DNA of 64,000 bases, from NCBI GenBank assembly GCA_963737405.1, contig CAVTSL010000007.1, forward strand, positions 186,001 through 250,000. The letters are read 5' to 3'. The translations under genes were made by a program, and so were the position numbers. The DNA is from JACCTU01 sp963737405. Lineage in GTDB: Bacteria > Actinomycetota > Thermoleophilia > Gaiellales > Gaiellaceae. A model generated the notes under the pieces. That model worked only from the letters and a program-made list of their open reading frames with translations, was not told the DNA's origin and made no database searches. Below, in pieces: positions 6,024-13,209 of the stretch. The stretch's first letter is position 1; every line of letters begins with the position of its first letter.

Positions 6024-7835
6024 ATGGCAACGCAGGTCGCTCCCGACACGCTGCCCGAGGCGCGGGGAGCGCAGCCGCGCACGATCCCCCGCCTCTGGCA
6101 GGACGCCGTGGCGGCGGAGCGGACGAAGCCCGCGTACCTCGTCGAGCGCGACGGCGGCTGGGAGCCGGTCTCGTGGCCCGAGGCCGCCACCGCGGTCGAG
6201 GAGCTTGCGAACGGCCTGCTCGCCCTCGGCGTCCGCAAGGGCGACGCCTTCGGGATCCTGGGCCAGACGAGCCTCGAGTGGGCGCTCTTCGACTTCGCGC
6301 TCGCCCACGTGGGCGCGATCGGCGCTGCGATCTACGCGAACAGCGCCCCGAAGGACTGCGAGTACATCCTCGACCACTCCGAGGCGGTCGGGGTGCTCGT
6401 CGAGGACGAGCAGCAGCTCGCGAAGCTTGCCGACTACCGCGGCCGCAACCCGCGTCTGGCGCACGTCCTCACCTACGCAGACCTCGACGAGCTGCGCGCG
6501 CGCGGGCGCGACTACGCGGCGGCGCATCCCGACGAGCTGGCCGAGACCACTGCGGCCGTCAACCCCGACGACGTCTTCACCTACATCTACACCTCGGGCA
6601 CGACGGGGCCGCCGAAGGCCTGCATGATCCGCCACCGCAACTACTACGCGATGGCCTGCGTCGTCGACGAGATCGACGACTTCACGATGGCCGACGACAC
6701 GATGCTGCTCTACCTCCCGCTCGCGCACAACTTCGGCCGGCTGATGCACCTCCAGGGGCCGTACGTCGGCTTCACGCTCGCATTCCTTCCGGACCCGCTC
6801 CGCGCAGCCGAAGCGCTGAAGGCGGTCAAGCCGACCCTCTTCCCGAGTGTCCCACGCGTCTTCGAGAAGGTCCACACCGCGGTCCTCGCGAAGTTCGACG
6901 AGGAGACCGGCGCGAAGCGGAAGATCGTCGACTGGGCGCTCGGCGTCGGGCGGAGGGCCTCGGAGCGCCGCGCGGCGGGCAAGCCGCTCGGCCCCGTCCT
7001 CGGCGCGCAGCACCGCCTCGCGGACCGCCTCGTCTACTCGAAGGTCAAGGCGAACCTCGGCGGGAACTTCCGCATCGGGATCTCGGGCGGCGCGCCGCTC
7101 TCGAAGGAGATCGCGGAGTTCTTCCACGCGCTCGACGTGCTGATCCTCGAGGGCTACGGCCTGACCGAGTGCACGACCGCCGCGACCGTCAACCGGCCGA
7201 GCCGGTTCCGCTTCGGGACCGTCGGCCCGGCGCTCCCGGGCACCGAGCTCCGCATCGCCGACGACGGCGAGGTGCTGATCAAGTCGCCGACGGTCTTCGC
7301 CGGCTACTACAAGGACGAGGAGGCCACGCGCGAGATCCTCGGCGAGGACGGCTGGCTCCGCTCGGGCGACATCGGCGAGCTCGACGCAGACGGCTTCCTC
7401 TCGATCACGGACCGCAAGAAGGACATCATCGTCACGGCCGGCGGCAAGAACGTCGCGCCGCAGAATCTCGAGAACGAGCTCAAGGCGTCGAAGTTCGTCT
7501 CGCAGGCGCTCGTCATCGGCGACAAGCGGCCGTACTGCGTCGCGCTCATCACGCTCGACGAGCCGGAGCTCGTCAAGTGGGCGCATGCGCACGGGCTCAA
7601 GGGCGAGCTCTCGCTCGCGGCGCTGTCGGAGCGCGACGAGGTGCGCGAGCTCGTCGAGCCGATCGTCGAGCGGGTGAACGCCGAGCACTCGCGCTACGAG
7701 CAGATCAAGAAGTTCACGATCCTGAAGCGCGACTTCACGATGGCCGACGACGAGCTGACGCCGACGCTGAAGCTGAAGCGGCGAGTCTGCCAGGAGCACT
7801 TCGCGCCCGAGATCGCCGCGCTCTACGAGGGCTGA
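6024..7835 (+). CDS. AMP-dependent long-chain acyl-CoA synthetase
   Basis: 603 residues of the ANL adenylate-forming superfamily. It activates fatty acids to acyl-adenylate, then acyl-CoA. The phosphate-binding loop is YTSGTTGPPKACMIRH near residue 190, the second core motif is LEGYGLTECTTAATVN near 375, the hinge region is SGDIGELDADGFLSITDRKKDII near 450, and the C-terminal lysine region is KKFTILKRDFTMADDELTPTLKLKRR. The spacing fits FadD15-like long-chain ligases of Actinobacteria. The stop is one base from the start of the next gene, so the two are probably co-transcribed. Confidence 0.92.
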   Translation: MATQVAPDTLPEARGAQPRTIPRLWQDAVAAERTKPAYLVERDGGWEPVSWPEAATAVEELANGLLALGVRKGDAFGILGQTSLEWALFDFALAHVGAIGAAIYANSAPKDCEYILDHSEAVGVLVEDEQQLAKLADYRGRNPRLAHVLTYADLDELRARGRDYAAAHPDELAETTAAVNPDDVFTYIYTSGTTGPPKACMIRHRNYYAMACVVDEIDDFTMADDTMLLYLPLAHNFGRLMHLQGPYVGFTLAFLPDPLRAAEALKAVKPTLFPSVPRVFEKVHTAVLAKFDEETGAKRKIVDWALGVGRRASERRAAGKPLGPVLGAQHRLADRLVYSKVKANLGGNFRIGISGGAPLSKEIAEFFHALDVLILEGYGLTECTTAATVNRPSRFRFGTVGPALPGTELRIADDGEVLIKSPTVFAGYYKDEEATREILGEDGWLRSGDIGELDADGFLSITDRKKDIIVTAGGKNVAPQNLENELKASKFVSQALVIGDKRPYCVALITLDEPELVKWAHAHGLKGELSLAALSERDEVRELVEPIVERVNAEHSRYEQIKKFTILKRDFTMADDELTPTLKLKRRVCQEHFAPEIAALYEG

Positions 7836-7836
7836 C

Positions 7837-8286
7837 GTGCACGCGCACGGCGCGTCCGTCAACCGCGTCGCGCTCAGTGCGACGCTTCACTGCCTGACTG
7901 GCTGCGCGATCGGGGAGATCCTGGGGCTCGCGATCGGAACCGCGCTCGGATGGGGCAACCTCGAGACGATCGTGCTGGCGGTCGTGCTGGCTTTCTTCTT
8001 CGGCTACTCGTTCACGGCGGTGCCGCTGCTTCGGTCCGGCCTCGCGTTCGGGACGGCTGCGGGCATCGCGTTCGCCGCCGACACCGTCTCGATCGCGGTG
8101 ATGGAGATCGTCGACAACGCGGTCGTGCTGCTCATCCCCGGCGCCATGGAGGCCGGGCTCGACGAGCTGCTCTTCTGGGCGAGCCTCGCGTTCGCGCTCG
8201 CCGTCGCGTTCGTCGCGGCGTTCCCCGTCAACCGCTGGCTGATCGCACGCGGCCGCGGTCACGCGGTCGCGCACGCGCATCACTAG
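7837..8286 (+). CDS. DUF4396 family membrane protein
   Basis: 149 residues. The N-terminal LHCLTGCAIGEILGLAIG is the signature of the DUF4396 family. About four hydrophobic segments follow (near 15-40, 45-65, 75-100, 115-135), and the C-terminus is histidine-rich (HAVAHAHH), as is the start. Some relatives occur with copper or other metal genes, but here it follows an acyl-CoA synthetase with one base between, and its role is unknown. GTG 7837 is the first start after the upstream stop. Confidence 0.8.
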   Translation: MHAHGASVNRVALSATLHCLTGCAIGEILGLAIGTALGWGNLETIVLAVVLAFFFGYSFTAVPLLRSGLAFGTAAGIAFAADTVSIAVMEIVDNAVVLLIPGAMEAGLDELLFWASLAFALAVAFVAAFPVNRWLIARGRGHAVAHAHH

Positions 8287-8287
8287 T

Positions 8288-8453
8288 TAGGAGGGTTCGG
8301 CGAAAGAGGCGCTGTGCTGCCGGGCCGCGCTGGACGCCCCGATGCAGCGTCCTCAGTCCCGCCCGTACTTTCCAGTACGAGCGCTCCCTGCGTCCTTGCC
8401 TCGGAACGACCATCGCACCCCGGCAGCGAGGCCCCTTCCGCCAAACCCTCCTA
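8288..8453 (-). repeat. Structured repeat, copy B
   Basis: Read on the minus strand, the 5' arm TAGGAGGGTTTGGCGG begins inside the stop codon of the NlpC/P60 gene and pairs with TCGCCGAACCCTCCTA, one position being U-G. The middle matches copy A closely, including GGGGTGCGATGGTCG and the core GCAAGGACGCAGGGAG / GGACTGAGGACGCTGC. The inner hairpin differs in sequence but again has a 10-bp stem, CGCTCGTACT / AGTACGGGCG, with one U-G pair and a GGAA (GNRA-type) loop. TA is present at both outer ends. Confidence 0.85.
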
Positions 8454-9605
8454 GAGCCTGCGCGCTCCCATGTAGGTCGACGCGTACCAGCCGGTCATGC
8501 TCGAGATCTTCACGACGTCGCCCGTGTGCGGTGCGTGGATGAAGCTGCCGCCGCCGACGTAGATCCCGACGTGGCCGAGACCGTTGAAGAAGACGAGGTC
8601 GCCGGGCTCGAGCTGGTCGCGCGAGACCGGCGTTCCCATTCCCCACTGCGAGCCCGTGTAGTGCGGCAGCGAGACGCCGATCTGCGCGTAGACGTACATC
8701 GTGAAGCCGGAGCAGTCGAAGCCGCCCGGCGACGCCCCGCCCCAGCGGTACGGCGTCCCGAGATAGCGCATCGCGATCCCGACCACCCCGCCGTAGCGGG
8801 AGGGCGGCGCGACGACCGCGCCGTCGGGCGTGCTGCCGGCGGCACCGAGGCCGCCGCCACCGCCGCCCGAGTCGGCCGTCTGCGTGCTCACCTGACGCGC
8901 GAGCGCGAGCGACCGGGCGCGCTCGGCAGCCTGGATCCGCCGGATCTCGCTGCGGATGCCCGCGAGCATCCTCTGCCGCTCTGCGAGCTGGCTCTCGATC
9001 GACTGGCGCTGCGCGGCCTTCGACGCGACGATCTGGTCCTGCGCTGTGCGCGCCTTCGCCAGCCTCGCGCGCTCGCGCTTCACCTCCGCGCGGTACACGA
9101 TCACCTGGCGGAGCGTCGTCGCGTCCTGCTCGGAGACGCGGTTCGCGGTCTCGATCCGATCGAGGAGCTCGTTCAGGCTCGAGGCGCCGAGCAGGACGCC
9201 GAGCGCCGAATTGTCCTCGCCCGATGTGTAGAGCGAGACCACACGGTCTGCGAGCCGGTTCTGGGCGGTGCCGAGATTCTGCTTGGCAAGACCGAGATGG
9301 CGCTTGTTCCTGGCCTGGTCGCTCTTGATCCGGTCCAGCTTGACGTTCGCGAGGTTGTACGCCTCGATTGCGTGGCTGAGGCGCGAGTCGATCTCCTGGA
9401 TCTGCGCCATCACGCCCTCGGCTCTGGCCTGCTGTTGTTGGACCCCAGAGGGTTCTGCCGTTGCCCCGCCGGCCGCCGCGAGGGTCGCGGACAGTCCAAG
9501 CAGGAACGCTGGGAGGATTCGGCGGATCAGTCGAATGGTCTCCGGGCTCCTCGAATCGGCGACAGGACCCGGGGCGGCCCCGTCACAAGGGTCGGAGGCT
9601 AGCAA
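8451..9605 (-). CDS. NlpC/P60 peptidoglycan endopeptidase with coiled-coil domain
   Basis: Up to 384 residues, secreted. After a signal peptide (ILPAFLLGLSATLAAAGGATA) comes a long coiled coil (about 60-250), a glycine-rich linker, and a C-terminal NlpC/P60 domain. The catalytic Cys is in GGFDCSGFTMYVYAQ, with His residues in GLGHVGIYVGG and SFIHAPHTG. Proteins of this design cleave stem peptides during cell separation, the coiled coil keeping them inactive until an activator binds. The start is uncertain: TTG 9605 is the only usual codon, while AGGAG lies about 10 bases before an ATT that would open the signal peptide exactly. The stop codon forms part of repeat copy B. Confidence 0.88.
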   Translation of the reverse strand: MLASDPCDGAAPGPVADSRSPETIRLIRRILPAFLLGLSATLAAAGGATAEPSGVQQQQARAEGVMAQIQEIDSRLSHAIEAYNLANVKLDRIKSDQARNKRHLGLAKQNLGTAQNRLADRVVSLYTSGEDNSALGVLLGASSLNELLDRIETANRVSEQDATTLRQVIVYRAEVKRERARLAKARTAQDQIVASKAAQRQSIESQLAERQRMLAGIRSEIRRIQAAERARSLALARQVSTQTADSGGGGGGLGAAGSTPDGAVVAPPSRYGGVVGIAMRYLGTPYRWGGASPGGFDCSGFTMYVYAQIGVSLPHYTGSQWGMGTPVSRDQLEPGDLVFFNGLGHVGIYVGGGSFIHAPHTGDVVKISSMTGWYASTYMGARRL

Positions 9606-9695
9606 CCCTGGCGGACGCGTGCACAGACATAAATGGGGGAATTGGAGCTAATGACCGGTGTTACAAAGTCCGGTCGTTTGGTACGGTCCCGCCCC

Positions 9696-10730
9696 GTGCG
9701 CGGCTGCTCGACCAAGCTGGCAGCGCGCCGGCTCGCGGTATTGCTGGGGCTTGCGGCGGTTTTCAGCCTCCCGGCGGCGAGCGGCGCGGCCTCACCGGCG
9801 AACAGGATCGCCGAGCTCCGTGCGAGCGACACCTCGCTCGCCGCGCGTGAGCAGACCGCGACCCAGCAGCTCTACGCGATCGAGACGGAGCTCGTCCGCT
9901 CCCGCGCCGCCCTGGCGGAGATCGCCGCCAAGCGCGAGGCGACGGAGGAGCAGCTGACCCGGGTCAGGATCGAGCTCGACGTCGCCTGGCAGTCCGTCTA
10001 CGTGGCCGAGGAGCGCCTCGGCAGCAGGATCCGGCAGCTCTACCAGGGCGGGCGGGTCGACCCGGTCGCCGTGCTCCTCGGCGCCGAATCGCTCGACGAC
10101 GCAGTCAGCGGGCTCGACGGGCTCCGGAACCTCGCGTCGAGCGACCGGGCGATGCTCGACGAGCTCAGGCACGCCCGCGCGCAGCTGACGACGGCGAAGC
10201 GCCAGGTCGCCGTCCGGGTCGCGGCGCTCCGGCAGGCCGAAAAGGCCGCCGCGGCCACGACGGCCGGGCTCGAGACGGCGGGAGCCGAGCGCAGGGCCTA
10301 TCTCGGCTCGCTCGCGCGCGAGCGGGGCTTCAACGCTCGCCGGATCGTCCTCGTGCAGCGGACCGCGCGCGCCGCCGGCCGCCGCTCCGAGACGATCACC
10401 GTCGAGCTCGCGACCCCGGCGACGGAAGGCTCGACACCCGCGCCCGCGCCCTACGCGGGCGGCGAGCAGACGATGACGGTCAGCACGACGGGCTACTCGA
10501 TCCGGGGGCGCACCGCGACCGGGCTGCAGACCGGCTGGGGCGTCGCCGCGGTCGACCCGTCGGTGATCCCGCTCGGCACGCGGATGACGATCCCGGGCTA
10601 CGGCGTCGCCGTCGCGGCGGACACCGGTGGTGCCGTGCGCGGCGCGGAGATCGACCTCTGGTTCCCGTCGCCGGCGGAGGCCCTCGCATGGGGCCGCCGG
10701 ACGGTCACGATCACGCTGCACGGGCAGTAG
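9696..10730 (+). CDS. Secreted coiled-coil protein with C-terminal 3D domain
   Basis: 344 residues from GTG 9696. A signal peptide (LAVLLGLAAVFSLPAASGAA) is followed by an alanine- and arginine-rich coiled coil to about 230, then a 3D domain named for its three aspartates: GYSIRGRTATGLQTGWGVAAVDPSVIPLGT, AADTGGAVRG and IDLWFPS. 3D domains occur in MltA-type lytic transglycosylases and RpfB/YabE proteins, so peptidoglycan cleavage is likely. The coiled coil resembles that of the divergent NlpC/P60 gene. TACGGT at 9682-9687 could be the -10 box of a leaderless GTG start; ATG 9651 is an alternative. Confidence 0.82.
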   Translation: MRGCSTKLAARRLAVLLGLAAVFSLPAASGAASPANRIAELRASDTSLAAREQTATQQLYAIETELVRSRAALAEIAAKREATEEQLTRVRIELDVAWQSVYVAEERLGSRIRQLYQGGRVDPVAVLLGAESLDDAVSGLDGLRNLASSDRAMLDELRHARAQLTTAKRQVAVRVAALRQAEKAAAATTAGLETAGAERRAYLGSLARERGFNARRIVLVQRTARAAGRRSETITVELATPATEGSTPAPAPYAGGEQTMTVSTTGYSIRGRTATGLQTGWGVAAVDPSVIPLGTRMTIPGYGVAVAADTGGAVRGAEIDLWFPSPAEALAWGRRTVTITLHGQ

Positions 10731-10759
10731 ACTCGCCCCCGAACGTGCGGCCAGGGGAG

Positions 10760-11440
10760 ATGACGCAGACGCTTGATACGAGCGAGACTCGGCAAGACGC
10801 ACTCCGCGTCCTGATCGTCGACGACCACGACCTGTTCCGAACAGGGCTTCGCAACCTCCTCGAGGAGCAGGGGATCCAGGTCGTCGGTGAGGCAGCGGCG
10901 GGCGCCGAGGCGATCCGCTCGGTGCGCGAGCTCGCCCCGGACGTCGTCGTGATGGACCTGAACATGCCGGGGATGACCGGCGTCGAGGCGACGCGGCAGA
11001 TCACGAGCATCGCGCCGCTGACGCGCGTGCTCGTGCTGACGATCTCCGATCAGGACAGCGACGTCCTCGATGCGATCCTCGCGGGCGCGTGCGGCTACCT
11101 GCTGAAGGACTCGTCGATCACCGAGCTGATGGCCGGGATCCGCGCGGCGTCGGTCGGCGAGTCGCTCATCTCGCCGACGATCGCCTCGAAGGTGCTTCAG
11201 CGCGTCCGGTCGACGAGCAGCGTCCCGGCGATCGCCGAGACGATCCGCGCGGAGCTGTCGGACCGCGAGGTCCAGGTGCTGAAGCTGATCGCGAACGGCA
11301 AGGACAACGCGAACATCGCGGCAGAGCTCCACATCTCGCCGAAGACGGTCAAGAACCACATCTCGAACATCCTGATGAAGCTGCAGATCGACAACCGCAT
11401 CCAGGCGGCGGTCTACGCGGTGAAGTCGGGGATCGTCTAG
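10760..11440 (+). CDS. NarL/LuxR-type response regulator
   Basis: 226 residues. The receiver domain has the acidic pair in LIVDDHDLFR, the phosphoacceptor Asp in VVVMDLNMPG, Thr in LVLTIS and Lys in GYLLKDSS. The C-terminal LuxR helix-turn-helix is LSDREVQVLKLIANGKDN followed by IAAELHISPKTVKNHI. All phosphorylation residues are present. No sensor kinase is adjacent, so it is an orphan regulator here. ATG 10760 follows AGGGGAG with very short spacing; GTG 10745 is an alternative. Confidence 0.9.
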   Translation: MTQTLDTSETRQDALRVLIVDDHDLFRTGLRNLLEEQGIQVVGEAAAGAEAIRSVRELAPDVVVMDLNMPGMTGVEATRQITSIAPLTRVLVLTISDQDSDVLDAILAGACGYLLKDSSITELMAGIRAASVGESLISPTIASKVLQRVRSTSSVPAIAETIRAELSDREVQVLKLIANGKDNANIAAELHISPKTVKNHISNILMKLQIDNRIQAAVYAVKSGIV

Positions 11441-11447
11441 CCGACGT

Positions 11448-11762
11448 CTACGCGGCCGCTCGAACGGCGTCCGCGCGGTCGCGGAGCGTCGTGAGCATCC
11501 CGCGCAGACGCGCGAGGTCGGCGTCGGCGACGTTCAGCCGCTCGGCGAGCTTGACGATCTCCTTCGTCCCGCCGCGCTGCCCGTCCCCGAGGAGCGCGGC
11601 GACCTCCGAGATCCGCCGCTCGATCCGCCAGCGCTCCGCCTCGAGCGCGAGCGCCGCCGCGTAGCCGGACGTCAACGTATCCTCGAGCTGGTCGAGGCCG
11701 GGCTTCGCCCGCTCGGAGAGCAGGGCGTCGATCTCGGCGAAAATCGGGTTCTCGTCGGCCAT
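11448..11762 (-). CDS. Small predicted coiled-coil protein of unknown function
   Basis: 104 residues, without signal peptide or membrane segment. It is almost entirely helical with heptad-like spacing (LEAERWRIERRISEVAALL; IVKLAERLNVADADLARLR). The start at ATG 11762 faces the divergent carboxypeptidase gene. I do not recognise the family. Codon use matches the neighbours, so it is probably a real gene. Confidence 0.65.
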   Translation of the reverse strand: MADENPIFAEIDALLSERAKPGLDQLEDTLTSGYAAALALEAERWRIERRISEVAALLGDGQRGGTKEIVKLAERLNVADADLARLRGMLTTLRDRADAVRAAA

Positions 11763-11793
11763 GGCAGTACAGACGCGGAGGGTCGTCACCAGT

Positions 11794-13044
11794 ATGGAAC
11801 GCGCCCAGATCGGCAACATGGGCCGCGCGGCCCATCTTCGGCGCCGCCCGGGCCTACGGTGGCTCTTCGCGACGCTCGGCGCGCTCGTCCTCGCCGCCCC
11901 GGCGCCCGCCGGAGCGGCCGTGTCCCTGCAGGAGCGCCTCGCGAAGGCGCTCGCCGTCCCGCACGTCCAGGCGAGCCAGACCGGCGTCGTCGCCGTCGAC
12001 CTCCGGACCGGGAAGAAGGTCTTCTCGCTGAACGAGCAGCGGGCGCTCCAGCCCGCGTCGGTCGAGAAGCTCGCGGTCGCGTTCGCCGCGCTCCACGAGC
12101 TCGGGCCTGACTTCCGGATCGAGACCGACGTCCTCGGCGACGGCGAGCTCCAGGGGACGACGTGGCGGGGGAGCCTGGTGCTCAAGGGCTTCGGCGACCC
12201 GACGCTCACCCGCGCCGACCTGAAGACGCTCGCCCAGGGCGTGCGGGCATTCGGCATCCGGAGCGTCACGGGTGGGGTCGTGGGCGACGAGTCGTACTTC
12301 GACGCGCAGCGGGTCGTCACCGGCTGGAAGCCCTCGTACCTGATCCAGGAGTCGCCTCCGCTCTCGGCGCTCGTCGTCGACCGCGCCCGCTACGCCCGCG
12401 GCGTCGGGCTCAAGCCGGCGTTGATCGCCGCGCAGTTGTTCCGGACCGAGCTGCGCGCAGCCGGCGTCGCCGTCGGCGGCCCCGCCCGCGTCGGAACGAC
12501 CGCGGCCGCCGACTTCCCGCTCGCGTTCGTCCACTCCGCCACGCTCGGCGAGATCGTCCGGTTCATGGGCCTCGAGAGCGACAACTTCACGGCCGAGATG
12601 CTGCTCAAGCAGCTCGGCGCGCAGGAGGGCGGACGCGGCACGAGCGCACGGGGCGCCGCGACCGTGACCGCGGTCCTGCGCGTGCTCGGCGTCCCGCTCG
12701 GGGGCGTGCGCCTCGTCGACGGGTCGGGCCTCTCGCTGCTGAACCGCGTCACGGCGACGTCGCTCGCGACGTTGCTCCAGGTCGCGTGGGCGGACCCGCC
12801 GACGCGGCCCGCGTTCCTCGCGGTGCTGCCCGTCGCAGGCGTGAGCGGCACGTTGAGGGCACGGCTGCTCTCGCTCCGTGGGCGCGTGCAGGCGAAGACC
12901 GGGACGACGAACGCTGCTTCGTCGCTCGCGGGCTACGTGTCGGGGCGCTACGCGTTCGCGATCCTGCACAACGGTCGGCCGGTCTCGACCTGGTGGGCGC
13001 GCCGCGCCCAGGATCGGTTCGTGCTCGTGCTAGCGCGCGGCTAA
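11794..13044 (+). CDS. dacB: D-alanyl-D-alanine carboxypeptidase/endopeptidase, PBP4 type (S13)
   Basis: 416 residues. After a signal peptide (LFATLGALVLAAPAPAGAA), the three penicillin-binding motifs appear in order: SVEK (SxxK, near residue 85, catalytic Ser), SDN in LESDNF (near 260) and KTG in AKTGTTN (near 370). Sequence between the first two motifs fits the extra domains of class C PBPs, which trim peptidoglycan peptides outside the membrane. In-frame ATGs exist at 11761, 11794 and 11818; 11794 has GGAGGG upstream and 11818 gives the shortest signal peptide. Repeat copy C begins directly after the TAA. Confidence 0.9.
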   Translation: MERAQIGNMGRAAHLRRRPGLRWLFATLGALVLAAPAPAGAAVSLQERLAKALAVPHVQASQTGVVAVDLRTGKKVFSLNEQRALQPASVEKLAVAFAALHELGPDFRIETDVLGDGELQGTTWRGSLVLKGFGDPTLTRADLKTLAQGVRAFGIRSVTGGVVGDESYFDAQRVVTGWKPSYLIQESPPLSALVVDRARYARGVGLKPALIAAQLFRTELRAAGVAVGGPARVGTTAAADFPLAFVHSATLGEIVRFMGLESDNFTAEMLLKQLGAQEGGRGTSARGAATVTAVLRVLGVPLGGVRLVDGSGLSLLNRVTATSLATLLQVAWADPPTRPAFLAVLPVAGVSGTLRARLLSLRGRVQAKTGTTNAASSLAGYVSGRYAFAILHNGRPVSTWWARRAQDRFVLVLARG

Positions 13045-13209
13045 GAACCCGTTTCGGAATGAGGCCTCGTTGCCGGGGTGCGATGGGCGAGTGCGATGCA
13101 AGGACGCAGGGAGCGCCCGTATCGACTCAGATACGGGCGCGACCGAGGACGCGGCAGCGCGCCGCCCAGCGCGGCCCGGCGGCTCAGCGCCTCATTTCGA
13201 GACGGGTTC
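13045..13209 (+). repeat. Structured repeat, copy C
   Basis: Outer arms 13045-13065 and 13189-13209 pair over 21 bases without mismatch if two G-U pairs are allowed on the plus strand. They have no similarity to the arms of copies A and B. The left arm starts right after the dacB stop; the right arm contains the last codons (EPVSK) and stop of convergent ligA. The core is GCAAGGACGCAGGGAG / CGACCGAGGACGCGGC. The inner hairpin is CGCCCGTATC / GATACGGGCG, 10 bp perfect, loop GACTCA. GATGGGCG / CGCCCAGC replaces the U-A pair of copy A by G-C. Confidence 0.85.

Noticed and set aside
8288..8453. Transposon with terminal repeats and TA target duplication at copy B
   Set aside because: TA occurs at both ends in B only; arms of C, D and E are unrelated, so they are not conserved terminal repeats. 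A MITE origin is not excluded but not supported.
9540..9650. ydaO (cyclic di-AMP) riboswitch before the NlpC/P60 gene
   Set aside because: Such genes often have one and a GCCGATTCGAGGAGCCCGG stretch is vaguely similar, but it lies at the start codon and the conserved GACAGCTAACC part is missing.
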